Positions 50,776-59,588 are shown, counted from the stretch's first letter. The stretch: 64,000 nt of DNA from Williamsia sp. (GCA_015069695.1 JADCRZ010000004.1:124001-188000), one strand, 5' to 3'. The notes: a model not told the origin generated them from the letters alone. Program-made: numbers and translations.

Positions 50776-51288
50776 ATGAAAAAGCTCTCCATTGCTTTGC
50801 TCTTGTTTGGCTTCCTTGCCACTTTCATGGTTTCCTGCAAAATCTACCGCTTCCGCGATGTAAGCATCGACCCAAATATCAAGACCGTCAAGGTCAATTA
50901 TATTAACAGCAAGGGCCGCGCTACGGTCAATCCCGTCCTGAGCCCGCAGCTGTCTGAACGCCTCCGCCAAAAAATTACCAATCAAACGCGTTTGACCCAG
51001 GTGCAAAGCGACAATGCCAACCTGGAGATCAGCGGAGACATTGTTGATTACAGTGTTACAACCTCCGGCATCAGCCAGCAACAGGCAGCCAGCAACCGGC
51101 TTACGGTCTCTGTTCATATCAACGTCAAAAACCGGGTAGATGAAAAAAAGAGTTTTGAAGCAGACGTGTCAAGGAACTTTGATTTTGCTGCATCCTTGAG
51201 TTTAGACCAGGCCCAGTCGCAGCTCACCAACACCATGGTGCAGAACCTGAGCGATGAAATCTTTAACCGGATATTTTCAAACTGGTAA
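50776..51288 (+). CDS. lptE: LptE-like LPS assembly lipoprotein
   Basis: A 170-aa lipoprotein with a type II signal peptide ending FMVSC (Cys21), followed by a small alpha/beta domain (IKTVKVNYINSKGRATVNPV, LSERLRQKITNQTRLTQVQ) of the Bacteroidota LptE family. LptE plugs the LptD barrel and helps place LPS in the outer membrane; lptD is at 31898. The ATG at 50776 opens the signal peptide. The next gene starts 25 bases downstream, so they are probably co-transcribed. Confidence 0.88.
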   Translation: MKKLSIALLLFGFLATFMVSCKIYRFRDVSIDPNIKTVKVNYINSKGRATVNPVLSPQLSERLRQKITNQTRLTQVQSDNANLEISGDIVDYSVTTSGISQQQAASNRLTVSVHINVKNRVDEKKSFEADVSRNFDFAASLSLDQAQSQLTNTMVQNLSDEIFNRIFSNW

Positions 51289-51313
51289 TCTCTTAACCCT
51301 GCCGGACCCTATC

Positions 51314-52018
51314 ATGCAAGCCATCCTGCAACATATTTTTGGAAAAGACTCCTTGCAAGAAGTGCCGCTGGAAGCACTGCAGCAGCTTACCGAGCAGCAC
51401 CCTTTCTTCGGTCCCGGCCAATTTTTGCTGGCGAAGAAACTGGTTGAAACAGATCCGGCTGCCTGTGCAATGCAGGTAAAAAAAACCGCGCTTTATTTTT
51501 CCAATCCGGGCTGGCTGGAATATATGCTCACAGGCCAGAACGAAGAAGAAGATCCGGATCAGCCGGTGCAAGCAGAACAAGAGGCCAGTTTTGAACGGGC
51601 TGACAACAACGGCCCGCTGCTGAAAGACCTGCTCAAAACACTGCCTGAAAGCGATACACTTGAACTGCAGGCATACCATACCATTGATTACTTTGCTTCG
51701 CAGGGCATTCAGCTGCGGGCTGAAGAAGAGGGAGACAAGCTGGGCAAGCAGCTCAAAAGCTTTACCGAATGGCTCAAAACCATGCGGCGCCTGCCCCAGG
51801 CCAGCACCGTGCAGCTGGAAAAAATCAATGAAGAAGCCATTTACCAGCAGGCATCCAACTCGCTGGAAGAGCGTGAAATTGTAACAGAAACCATGGCAGA
51901 AGTGCTGATAAAACAGCAGAATACCCAGAAAGCCATCCAGATTTATAACAAATTAGGTTTGCAGTATCCATCCAAAAAGGCGTACTTTGCAGCCAAAATT
52001 CAAGCTTTAAAACAATAG
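51314..52018 (+). CDS. Hypothetical helical protein with TPR-like end, 234 aa
   Basis: I do not recognise a named family. The protein is soluble and helical; MQAILQHIFGKDSLQEVPLE opens it, an acidic middle follows (QNEEEDPDQPVQAEQEASFE), and the C-terminus VLIKQQNTQKAIQIYNKLGL looks like one tetratricopeptide repeat. The gene lies between lptE (25 bases) and secG (3 bases), an order that suggests a common transcript with envelope or secretion genes. The ATG at 51314 avoids a long overlap with lptE; an earlier in-frame ATG at 51254 lies inside lptE. Confidence 0.8.
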   Translation: MQAILQHIFGKDSLQEVPLEALQQLTEQHPFFGPGQFLLAKKLVETDPAACAMQVKKTALYFSNPGWLEYMLTGQNEEEDPDQPVQAEQEASFERADNNGPLLKDLLKTLPESDTLELQAYHTIDYFASQGIQLRAEEEGDKLGKQLKSFTEWLKTMRRLPQASTVQLEKINEEAIYQQASNSLEEREIVTETMAEVLIKQQNTQKAIQIYNKLGLQYPSKKAYFAAKIQALKQ

Positions 52019-52021
52019 TGT

Positions 52022-52369
52022 ATGATGATCGTTTTCAGTGTGCTGGTACTGCTGGCCTGCGTGGTACTGGGTTTTATAATACTGGTTCAGAACCCCAAGG
52101 GGGGTGGACTGGCCGCCAACATTGGAGGCATCGGTAACCAGTTTATGGGGGTCAAACAAACCACCGACGTGCTGGAAAAAGGCACCTGGATCTTCGCAGC
52201 CGTTGTAGCACTTCTTTGCATTTTCTCTGCTGTATTTATCCCTAAATCGGTGAGCGACCGCGACCTGCTGAACAAGATCAACACCAAACAAACCAATTCA
52301 AATTATCCGGCAGCTACGCCACCAGCCAGCAATCCGCAACCGGCTGCACCGGCGGGCAATGCCAAATAA
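52022..52369 (+). CDS. secG: Preprotein translocase subunit SecG
   Basis: A 115-aa membrane protein of the SecYEG channel. Two helices are seen (about 2-24 and 55-75), joined by the conserved loop VQNPKGGGLAANIGGIGNQF. The last 35 residues are Asn/Pro/Ala-rich, a common disordered extension. It starts 3 bases after the previous gene and is followed by a terminator, so it ends the lptE-secG unit. Confidence 0.95.
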   Translation: MMIVFSVLVLLACVVLGFIILVQNPKGGGLAANIGGIGNQFMGVKQTTDVLEKGTWIFAAVVALLCIFSAVFIPKSVSDRDLLNKINTKQTNSNYPAATPPASNPQPAAPAGNAK

Positions 52370-52390
52370 ACTGATCTGCCTTATTTTTAC

Positions 52391-52419
52391 AACCCTGTCT
52401 TTAAAAGACAGGGTTTTTT
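52391..52419 (+). terminator. Rho-independent terminator after secG
   Basis: AACCCTGTCTTT (52391-52402) and AAAGACAGGGTT (52404-52415) are reverse complements; the inner pairs open to form the loop, and six Ts follow. Confidence 0.88.
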
Positions 52420-52446
52420 AATGGTATTTTTTACAATTATTCCTGC

Positions 52447-53493
52447 ATGAAAAAGACATTGGCAATCGTGGCGGGGTTGATCCTGCTTTTTACCATATAC
52501 ACAGGATGGAAGTTTTTCGGGCCGGCTACTTATTTCCGTTCCGGTGTGAAGTACCTCTATATTCCATCCTCCAACCCGACGAAGGAAGAAGTGCTGCGCA
52601 GGCTGCAGGAAGACAGCATGATCAGATCGCCTTTTTTCTTTGAATGGATGGCCAGCCGGATGAGTTACTGGAAAAAGATCAAACCCGGTAAGTATAAGAT
52701 TGAATCAGGTAACAGCGCATTCAATATCGTTCGGCTGCTGCGCAACGGGAACCAAACACCGGTGAACCTGGTGATTACCAAGTTGCGGACCCGGGAAGAC
52801 CTGGCATCGCTGGCTGGAAGAAAATTGGAATGTGATTCGCTTCAGATGATCCGTTTCCTGACCAGCAACGACTCCCTGCGCAAGTATCAGCTTGACACCA
52901 ATACGGTCATGACGGCTGTATTTCCCAATACCTATACCTATTTCTGGAACACAACGCCGGAGAACGTATTCAGCAAATTTCTCAAGCAATACAACCAGTT
53001 CTGGACACCGGAACGCACCAGCATGGCCAGCGATAAAGGACTGACCCCCCAAACAGCGTATATCCTTGCTTCTATCGTGGAAGAAGAAACCAACAAGCAA
53101 ACCGATAAAGGAAATATTGCCAGTGTGTATTTAAACAGGATGGAAAAAGGGATGAAGCTGGGCGCCGACCCCACGGTGAAGTTTGCATTAAAGGATTTTG
53201 GCCTGCGAAGAATTTATTACAAACACCTGGCAGTAGAATCGCCTTACAACACGTATAAAATATATGGCCTGCCTCCCGGTCCTATCTGCACACCCACAAC
53301 CGCCACGCTCGATGCGGTGCTGCATGCCCCCAAAACAGATTATCTCTATTTCGTAGCACGCAGTGATTTTTCCGGCTACCATGTTTTTGCTTCCACCTAC
53401 CAGGACCACCTGAAGTTTGCCAAGCAATACCAGGATTCACTAAACCGTTATCTCCAGCGCCGGCAGCCTGCCAAAGACAATCTCGACAAATAG
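52447..53493 (+). CDS. mltG: Endolytic transglycosylase MltG
   Basis: A 348-aa inner-membrane enzyme that cuts nascent glycan strands of peptidoglycan and sets their length. An N-terminal helix (about 4-21) anchors it; a LysM-like segment (about 75-115; KIKPGKYKIESGNSAFNIV) precedes the YceG/MltG domain with the catalytic Glu in SIVEEETNKQTDKGNIASVY and the motif LGADPTVKFAL. The start is the ATG at 52447. yihY follows 8 bases after the stop, so the two are likely co-transcribed. Confidence 0.94.
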   Translation: MKKTLAIVAGLILLFTIYTGWKFFGPATYFRSGVKYLYIPSSNPTKEEVLRRLQEDSMIRSPFFFEWMASRMSYWKKIKPGKYKIESGNSAFNIVRLLRNGNQTPVNLVITKLRTREDLASLAGRKLECDSLQMIRFLTSNDSLRKYQLDTNTVMTAVFPNTYTYFWNTTPENVFSKFLKQYNQFWTPERTSMASDKGLTPQTAYILASIVEEETNKQTDKGNIASVYLNRMEKGMKLGADPTVKFALKDFGLRRIYYKHLAVESPYNTYKIYGLPPGPICTPTTATLDAVLHAPKTDYLYFVARSDFSGYHVFASTYQDHLKFAKQYQDSLNRYLQRRQPAKDNLDK

Positions 53494-53501
53494 CCTGCTT
53501 G

Positions 53502-54461
53502 ATGATCAAACTGGAACGCATATTATGGAACTCGGTGCCGGTACGGTTTGTAGTGAGGCGGAGCAAACACTGGGTATTGCCTGGTTTCAGGGGCATGCAC
53601 CTATATGACGTGGCGGTATATTTTATCAGCCAGGTCCGCAAGGTAGGATTGACCGAACGCGCATCAGCCATCTCTTTTCAGTTCCTGCTGGCGATACCGG
53701 CCGCTACCATTTTTCTATGTACCCTGATCCCGTTTATGCCGGTGTCGCAAATCAATGACCAGCTCCTCCGGCTTGCCCGCGACTTCTCTCCCACCCTCAG
53801 CACATATAAGATGATCGAAGGGTTTTTGAATGATTTTTTTAAAACCACCCGTGGCAGCCTCCTGTCGCTTGGGTTTTTTCTGGCCATCTACTACTCCTCC
53901 AACGCCATGATGGGCATCATGCGCACGTTCAACAAGTCGCTGACCAAAACCACCAAGAAAGCTTTTTTTGCTTCCCGCTGGATGGCCATCAAACTGACCA
54001 CGCTCGTGATCTTCATGGTCATTGTATGCGCCATCCTGCTTATTACACAAGGTGTGCTCACGGCGCGGCTGCTCAAGCTGCTCAAGATCCACGACCCTAC
54101 CACGATTGCCCTGATCGAATCAGGCCGCTGGATCGTGATTGTATTGCTGTTGGTGAGCACCATTGCATTTGTGTATAAGTATGCACCGGCTGTCCATAAA
54201 CGCTGGCCTTTGTTATCGCCTGGTTGCCTGCTTGCCACCGTGCTGATCCTGGTCGTCACTTACTTGTTCTCCGTATGGGTGAACCGGTTTGGCAATTACA
54301 ACAAAGTATACGGGTCTATCGGAACCATCCTGATCATTATGATGCTGATCTATATCAACTCTATGATCCTCCTGATCGGCTTTGAGCTGAACGTAAGTAT
54401 TCAGGCAGTAAAAGACAAACAGGAGGAGAAGCAGCGGGAGAAAGTAAAAGACATCTTGTGA
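53502..54461 (+). CDS. YihY/BrkB-family membrane protein
   Basis: A 319-aa integral membrane protein with six predicted helices of the YihY (formerly RNase BN/virulence factor BrkB) family. Conserved stretches include FLLAIPAATIFLCTLIPFMP, YYSSNAMMGIMRTFNKSL and YKYAPAVHKRWPLLSPGCLL. Its function is not established; the old RNase BN assignment is wrong for this family. A TTG one codon before the ATG at 53502 is also possible. Its C-terminus is a charged tail (KDKQEEKQREKVKD). Confidence 0.9.
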   Translation: MIKLERILWNSVPVRFVVRRSKHWVLPGFRGMHLYDVAVYFISQVRKVGLTERASAISFQFLLAIPAATIFLCTLIPFMPVSQINDQLLRLARDFSPTLSTYKMIEGFLNDFFKTTRGSLLSLGFFLAIYYSSNAMMGIMRTFNKSLTKTTKKAFFASRWMAIKLTTLVIFMVIVCAILLITQGVLTARLLKLLKIHDPTTIALIESGRWIVIVLLLVSTIAFVYKYAPAVHKRWPLLSPGCLLATVLILVVTYLFSVWVNRFGNYNKVYGSIGTILIIMMLIYINSMILLIGFELNVSIQAVKDKQEEKQREKVKDIL

Positions 54462-54471
54462 GTGTCCTGAT

Positions 54472-54495
54472 TTTGTACGAAATTTAGTGTACAAA
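54472..54495. promoter_or_regulatory. Operator-like inverted repeat before the thioredoxin-fold gene
   Basis: TTTGTAC (54472-54478) and GTACAAA (54489-54495) form a perfect 7-bp inverted repeat with a 10-base spacer, ending 10 bases before the ATG at 54506. The size fits a dimeric repressor site, but a 5'-UTR hairpin is equally possible. Confidence 0.4.
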
Positions 54496-54505
54496 TCAAA
54501 GTTTT

Positions 54506-55105
54506 ATGAAATCTTTTTTACTCGCGGTGCTTCTCGCTGTGTCGGTCCTGTATGTACGGGCGCAGGAAATTTTGCAGATCGGCGCCCCCCTTCCGAAGGG
54601 AGATATAAAGATGAAAGATGTATCCGGCAACCTGGTTTCCCTGAACGACATCAAAACAGGCAACGGTTTGCTGGTTATGTTTAGCTGCAATACCTGCCCT
54701 TATGTGAGGGCCAACCAGGGACGTACCCGCGAGATATGCCAGTATGCGATGGAAAAAAGTATAGGCGTGATCTTGTTGAATTCAAATGAAGGCACCCGCG
54801 GAGATGGCGATTCTTATGCCGACATGCAGGCATACGCCAAAGAACAGGGATATAAATGGAGCTATGCGGTGGACAGCCACAATGAGCTGGCCGATGCGTT
54901 TGGGGCCAACCGCACGCCTGAATGTTTTCTTTTTGATGCAACCGGCAAACTGCTGTATCACGGTGCCATCGACAATGGTCCGGCAGATCCTGCAACCGTA
55001 ACCCGTGCACACCTCAAAGAAGCCCTCAATGAAATGCTGGCAGGCAAGCCGGTAAGTGTCAAAGAATCCAGATCAGTAGGATGTAATATCAAAAGAAAAG
55101 GATAG
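54506..55105 (+). CDS. Exported thioredoxin-like (redoxin) protein
   Basis: A 199-aa protein with a signal peptide (MKSFLLAVLLAVSVLYVRAQ) and a thioredoxin/AhpC-TSA fold. The redox motif reads SCNTCPYV, a CxxC, and RTPECFLFD carries the cis-Pro side of the fold. Homologous proteins in Bacteroidota are periplasmic thioredoxins of unknown partner. It is preceded by an operator-like inverted repeat and converges with a TlpA-like gene 57 bases away. Confidence 0.9.
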   Translation: MKSFLLAVLLAVSVLYVRAQEILQIGAPLPKGDIKMKDVSGNLVSLNDIKTGNGLLVMFSCNTCPYVRANQGRTREICQYAMEKSIGVILLNSNEGTRGDGDSYADMQAYAKEQGYKWSYAVDSHNELADAFGANRTPECFLFDATGKLLYHGAIDNGPADPATVTRAHLKEALNEMLAGKPVSVKESRSVGCNIKRKG

Positions 55106-55162
55106 GATTTTCACTAAAAAACCATCACGCCGGGAAAATGCACTGAGCGTTTATTTCGATTG

Positions 55163-55663
55163 TCACTGCACCAGGGCTTTTAATTCTTTCTCTAACTGTG
55201 TAGTGCTGAGTTGATCATCGTAGAATTTGCGGTATCCCTTTTTGTTGTTTATCATCAGGGTGCAAGGTATAGCGCCCGACCATTTGGGATCTATTTTAGG
55301 GCAGAAATAATCAGCATCTGTTTCGTTGAGCCATGCAATGGGTGCGGAGAAATTTTTCTGGGAGGCAAAAGAAGAAATCTTTCTGTAATCGGCCGGCAGG
55401 TCAAGGCTTACCAGCAGCAGTTCTACTTCTCCCTTATATTGTTTGCTGATCGCCTGCTGGAAGTAGGGTATTTCCTCCACGCAGGGCTTGCAGAAAGTGG
55501 CCCAGAAATTCACCACCAGGGGTTTTTCACTTTTTTGGATATACGACTGCAGCTCCGCAATGCTTACCCGGTTCACCTGTTGAGCCATGCAACTGCCCAC
55601 GAGCAGCAGCATCAAAGCCAGTGCTGCAACCATCCTTTTGATAAAAAGCTTTTGTAAGCACAT
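55163..55663 (-). CDS. TlpA-family thiol-disulfide oxidoreductase
   Basis: A 166-aa exported thioredoxin-fold protein. An N-terminal hydrophobic stretch (VAALALMLLLVGSCMAQ) is a signal peptide; SC near its end may also act as a lipobox. The active site is WATFCKPCVEE (CxxC), and GAIPCTLMINNKK holds the cis-Pro loop with an extra Cys. It probably keeps periplasmic thiols reduced, for example in cytochrome maturation. The ATG at 55663 is preferred, with 55633 as an alternative; a more distant start at 55702 would overlap trmH. Confidence 0.88.
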   Translation of the reverse strand: MCLQKLFIKRMVAALALMLLLVGSCMAQQVNRVSIAELQSYIQKSEKPLVVNFWATFCKPCVEEIPYFQQAISKQYKGEVELLLVSLDLPADYRKISSFASQKNFSAPIAWLNETDADYFCPKIDPKWSGAIPCTLMINNKKGYRKFYDDQLSTTQLEKELKALVQ

Positions 55664-55680
55664 AGTCAGGCGTTTTATGC

Positions 55681-56268
55681 TTAGTCGGCGCCATAGGCCC
55701 ACTGGGTGAACAATTCTTTGTATTTTTCTTCGCCCAATCTGGGACGAAGATAATGCCCTGCCATTGATTTTTGCCGGAATGCTTCATACAGGGTGACGGC
55801 ACAGGCCACAGAAATATTCAGCGACTGGATCATGCCTACCTGTGGAATAATAAAGTTTCCATCTGCCATGTCCCTGATTTCAGGGCTTACACCATCGTGC
55901 TCGTTTCCAAATACCAGCGCAATGGATTGTACAAAATCAATGCTGTGTAAACTTACAGCATCACTGCTTAAATGGGTTGTTAAAACCCGTTCATAAGTTT
56001 GCCGAAGCTGGTGGAAGCAGGCCTGCGCATCCGTGAACTGGTGAACAGTCAGCCATTTGCTGGCACTGCTGCTGCTTTTGCTGCCCCATTTTTTATGGGG
56101 AGGGATTTTTGTATTCAGGACAAATATTTCCTGGATACCAATGGCATCGCAGGTGCGCATGACAGCAGAAATATTGTGCGGATCAAATACATTCTCCAGG
56201 ACTACAGTTATGTCGGGCTGGCGGTTGTTCAGCACAGCCTGCAGCCGGTTTTCTCTTTCTGGCGTCAT
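55681..56268 (-). CDS. trmH: tRNA (guanosine-18-2'-O)-methyltransferase TrmH
   Basis: A 195-aa SPOUT enzyme methylating the ribose of G18 in tRNA. It follows the E. coli TrmH pattern from the start (RLQAVLNNRQPDITVVLENV), with SpoU motif 1 in DPHNISAVMRTCDAIG, motif 2 in ALVFGNEHDGVSPE and motif 3, the knotted AdoMet site, in GMIQSLNISVACAVTLYE. It lacks the extra N-terminal domain of rRNA-specific family members. The TlpA-like gene follows 17 bases downstream on the same strand. Confidence 0.92.
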   Translation of the reverse strand: MTPERENRLQAVLNNRQPDITVVLENVFDPHNISAVMRTCDAIGIQEIFVLNTKIPPHKKWGSKSSSSASKWLTVHQFTDAQACFHQLRQTYERVLTTHLSSDAVSLHSIDFVQSIALVFGNEHDGVSPEIRDMADGNFIIPQVGMIQSLNISVACAVTLYEAFRQKSMAGHYLRPRLGEEKYKELFTQWAYGAD

Positions 56269-56317
56269 AGCGGAATTTTAGTGAGTAAGCCAGCCTCCCT
56301 TCTATCATAGCCACGAT

Positions 56318-56725
56318 TTAGGGTGCCAGCCAGCTGAATGGAAAAAAGGGCAAGTTACGCAGGATGCCAAAAAGAACCACTGCTACAAAAAAGAGTTTTG
56401 TAAATAGAACAGAATGAAAGACCTTCTGCTCTATTTTCCTGGAGCTGAAGCTGTTCCAGCTAAAAACAAAGGCAGCATACAGCACCAATGGCAGGCTCAG
56501 CACAAAAAGAAGATTGTAATCTGCAGCCTGGAACAACCTGCCGTGGAGAAGTGATGAGGTGGCCCGCTGTGATCCGCAGCCAGGACAAAACAAGCCGGTC
56601 AGTTGATGGAAAGGACAGGCAGGATAAAAATGGGAGATATTGGCGGGATAAAAAAAATATAGCAGTGATAAAATAATCACTGCTATAGCAACAAAGAAAA
56701 ATTGATACCGAACGTTGAACTTCAT
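56318..56725 (-). CDS. DUF2752 membrane protein
   Basis: A 135-aa membrane protein with three or four helices. The DUF2752 signature is clear: CPFHQLTGLFCPGCGSQRAT, with CPxxxxTGLxCPGCGxxRA spacing, at about residues 37-56. The Cys pairs suggest metal or disulfide chemistry, but no function is known. It begins 3 bases after the CD225 gene, so the two are coupled, a pairing seen elsewhere in Bacteroidota. Confidence 0.9.
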   Translation of the reverse strand: MKFNVRYQFFFVAIAVIILSLLYFFYPANISHFYPACPFHQLTGLFCPGCGSQRATSSLLHGRLFQAADYNLLFVLSLPLVLYAAFVFSWNSFSSRKIEQKVFHSVLFTKLFFVAVVLFGILRNLPFFPFSWLAP

Positions 56726-56728
56726 GAA

Positions 56729-57034
56729 TTAATAGCTTCTGTTTGCCATCCAGAGGCCAGAAAAACCCAATGCAAATACGGCAATCAAGTAAAGTACAAT
56801 CACACCAAGGCCTACAAAGAACCCGATCTTTGTCCATCTGCCCGCATCTTTAGAAGCTCTGAGTGCTCCATCGTAATCACCGATTGACCATTTTGAGTTT
56901 ACCTGGGCAGCAAATACGATTCCTGCTACGCCAAAGGGCAGACAACAAAACAGCGTAACAAGAATAGATTCTACAAGCCAGTTTTTAGGCGGGGTTGAAG
57001 GTGGGGGGGTTGGTTGATAGGGTCTTTGTTCCAT
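56729..57034 (-). CDS. CD225/dispanin-family membrane protein
   Basis: A 101-aa protein with a Pro-rich N-terminus (PYQPTPPPSTPPKN) and two helices (about 22-45 and 70-95). The segment LFCCLPFGVAGIVFAAQVNS, then GDYDGALRASKDAGRW, is the CD225 domain known from animal IFITM proteins, which in bacteria has no established role. It is encoded directly before the DUF2752 gene. The cytosolic loop with the ASKDA helix is the typical re-entrant part. Confidence 0.92.
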   Translation of the reverse strand: MEQRPYQPTPPPSTPPKNWLVESILVTLFCCLPFGVAGIVFAAQVNSKWSIGDYDGALRASKDAGRWTKIGFFVGLGVIVLYLIAVFALGFSGLWMANRSY

Positions 57035-57093
57035 GTGTGTTAGTTTAGTATGTAATTGTACAAAAAAAATGCACTACTAAAAAAAATTATTCC

Positions 57094-58569
57094 CTAATAA
57101 GCCCTTGCGAACAAGACCCGCTGCCGGCTTGGCTTTCCCGTTAGGATACAAACACCTTCCTCCTGCTTGTTCTGCAGGGGAATACAGCGGATGGTCGCTT
57201 TTGTCTTGTCTTTGATCGCTTCCTCTGTTTCCCCGGTGCCATCCCAATGGGCTGAAACAAAGCCGGCTTTTTCATCCAGCGTTTTTTCAAACTCATCCCA
57301 GCTGTCTACCTGGGTTACATGTGCATCCCTGAATGCCAGTGCCTTATCAAACAGGTTCTGCTGAATTTCTTCTAGCAGCGCTGCAATGGCGGCGGTAATG
57401 TTGTCGAGCGGCATGCTCTTTTTCTCTTTTGTATCCCTGCGGGCCACTTCTGCTACTCCGTTTTCAAGGTCGCGAGGACCAATGGCTATCCGTACAGGCA
57501 CACCCTTCATCTCATACTCGGCAAATTTCCAACCTGGTCTTGCATGATCACTGTTGTCATATTTGACCCGGATACCTGCTTTCTTGCATTGGTCTGCGAT
57601 TTCTTTTACTTTCACATCAATAACCGCTTTCTGCTCAGGTCCTTTGTAGATGGGAACAATCACTACCTGCAAGGGTGCGATCCGTGGAGGCAATACCAGT
57701 CCGTCATCATCGCTGTGCGCCATCACCAGCCCACCGATAAGCCGGGTGCTTACGCCCCAGCTGGTTGCCCACACATAATCAAGCTGGTTGTCCTTGTCAG
57801 AGAAACGCACATCAAAAGCTTTGGCGAAGTTCTGTCCCAGGAAATGGGAAGTACCTGCCTGCAGCGCCTTTCCGTCCTGCATAAGGGCTTCAATGCAATA
57901 AGTGTTTACAGCGCCGGCAAAGCGCTCGCTTTCTGTTTTCACGCCCCTGATTACAGGAAGCGCCATCCAGTTCTCTACAAAGTCGGCATATACATGCAGC
58001 ATCTGTTCAGCTTCAGCAACCGCTTCTTCCGAAGTGGCATGGGCTGTGTGTCCTTCCTGCCACAAAAATTCCGCAGTGCGCAAAAAAAGCCGCGTACGCA
58101 TTTCCCACCGCACCACATTTGCCCACTGGTTGATCAGCAGCGGCAGGTCGCGGTAAGACTGGATCCAGTCCTTGTAGGTATTCCAGATAATGGTTTCGCT
58201 GGTAGGCCGTACAATCAGTTCTTCTTCCAGCTTTGCTTCCGGATCAACCACAATGCCGCCACCGTCCGGATCGTTTTTTAAGCGGTAATGCGTTACTACG
58301 GCGCATTCCTTTGCAAACCCTTCTACGTGGGCGGCTTCCTTGCTCAAGAAACTTTTAGGTATAAACAAGGGAAAATAGGCGTTGGTATGCCCGGTTTCTT
58401 TAAACATCCGGTCGAGCTGGTCGCGCATGTTCTCCCACAATGTAAATCCGTAGGGTTTAATGACCATACAACCCCTGACAGCCGAGTAATCTGCCAGGTC
58501 TCCTTTTATGACCAGGTCGTTGTACCATTGGGCATAATCCTGTTGTCTGCTGGTGATTTCTTTACTCAT
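57094..58569 (-). CDS. proS: Proline--tRNA ligase
   Basis: A 491-aa class II tRNA synthetase of the archaeal/eukaryotic-type (ProS type 3), without the editing INS domain of E. coli ProRS. Class II motif 1 lies around [20 protein letters not shown], motif 2 in [20 protein letters not shown], and motif 3 in [20 protein letters not shown]. An anticodon-binding domain ([15 protein letters not shown]) and a C-terminal zinc-like domain ending in RVLFARAY follow. The start is the ATG at 58569. Confidence 0.96.
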   Translation of the reverse strand: MSKEITSRQQDYAQWYNDLVIKGDLADYSAVRGCMVIKPYGFTLWENMRDQLDRMFKETGHTNAYFPLFIPKSFLSKEAAHVEGFAKECAVVTHYRLKNDPDGGGIVVDPEAKLEEELIVRPTSETIIWNTYKDWIQSYRDLPLLINQWANVVRWEMRTRLFLRTAEFLWQEGHTAHATSEEAVAEAEQMLHVYADFVENWMALPVIRGVKTESERFAGAVNTYCIEALMQDGKALQAGTSHFLGQNFAKAFDVRFSDKDNQLDYVWATSWGVSTRLIGGLVMAHSDDDGLVLPPRIAPLQVVIVPIYKGPEQKAVIDVKVKEIADQCKKAGIRVKYDNSDHARPGWKFAEYEMKGVPVRIAIGPRDLENGVAEVARRDTKEKKSMPLDNITAAIAALLEEIQQNLFDKALAFRDAHVTQVDSWDEFEKTLDEKAGFVSAHWDGTGETEEAIKDKTKATIRCIPLQNKQEEGVCILTGKPSRQRVLFARAY

Positions 58570-58679
58570 ATTGTTTTAACATACCGATGATAAAAATTTA
58601 CCCTGCTGGCAAATAATTTGTTATAACTTTATAGCTCAGTCAGCAAATGTATATTTTAATCAACTAATAATTTGTTTCT

Positions 58680-59588
58680 ATGAATACGAAGTATACTATG
58701 ATGGTGCTCTTTGTAGCAGGGCTGGCAGCACTTACCAGCTGTTCTACTGCTTATAAACTGGGCCAGACACCGGATGATGTTTACTACTCACCGGCCAAAC
58801 CCCAGAGCGCTTATGCATCTTCAGACCGGAGAGATGACGGCGATAGCTATTACGATGCAAATCCGCGCCGTAACAACAGCACCAGGTACAATCAATACGA
58901 CGATCCTTACTACAGCGGTTATGACATGTACAGAAATGATCGCTTCCTGCGCCTGGGCATCGGAAACCGCTCCCGCTGGATGGGTTATAACGACTACCTG
59001 GCGTACGACGGCTTTTACAACTACAACCGGTTCAACATTTACAACGATTTTTATTTCGGATCTCCCTTTAACAGCTTTTCCTACTGGAACAGCTTTTACA
59101 ACCCGTACTCGGCTTTCAACTATGGTTATGGTGGTTACCTGCCTTATTCATACTATGGCACGCCCGTTATCATAGGCGGCGGTTCAAAATATCCTACTAC
59201 CTCTATTGCACCGGCTGCACGTCCCCGGGCGTTCAACCCTGCAGGATATGGCAGCAGCTTTTCCAACAACAACCGCTATCTGAATTCAAATGCATATACC
59301 AGTCCGTCAAGCAGCAACGGTGGGGGCAGGTACAACAACAGCAATAGCCGGTACAACAACTCAAACGGCAATTCTTACTACAACAACAGCAACAGCAGAA
59401 CAAATTCGTTCAGGAGTTCATCACAGAACAACAATTCGTTCTTCAACAACAACAGCAGCAACAATTCTTTCAATAATTCTTCCAGATCATATTCACCTTC
59501 AAGCTCCTCTTCAAGTGGCAGTTCCAGTGGAAGCAGCAGCGGTGGCGGCGGTGGTGGTGTGAGCAGGCCTACAAGAGGTGGAAACTAA
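58680..59588 (+). CDS. Low-complexity Asn/Ser/Tyr-rich lipoprotein
   Basis: A 302-aa predicted lipoprotein: the signal peptide ends ALTSC (Cys21). The mature part is rich in Tyr and Asn (GYNDYLAYDGFYNYNRFNIY) and then becomes almost pure Asn/Ser from about residue 215, ending in a Ser/Gly run. Such composition suggests a surface or outer-membrane scaffold, perhaps adhesive, but no known domain is visible. The same repeats make the other frames look like Thr/Ala-rich proteins, which are artefacts. A terminator follows. Confidence 0.85.
   Translation: MNTKYTMMVLFVAGLAALTSCSTAYKLGQTPDDVYYSPAKPQSAYASSDRRDDGDSYYDANPRRNNSTRYNQYDDPYYSGYDMYRNDRFLRLGIGNRSRWMGYNDYLAYDGFYNYNRFNIYNDFYFGSPFNSFSYWNSFYNPYSAFNYGYGGYLPYSYYGTPVIIGGGSKYPTTSIAPAARPRAFNPAGYGSSFSNNNRYLNSNAYTSPSSSNGGGRYNNSNSRYNNSNGNSYYNNSNSRTNSFRSSSQNNNSFFNNNSSNNSFNNSSRSYSPSSSSSSGSSSGSSSGGGGGGVSRPTRGGN

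Noticed and set aside
57544-58281. A 245-codon open frame opposite proS
   Set aside because: It is antisense to the class II motifs of ProRS, with no family likeness.
59290-59562. A Thr/Ala-rich frame inside the Asn/Ser-rich lipoprotein gene
   Set aside because: It is a frame-shifted reading of the low-complexity tract without its own start context.
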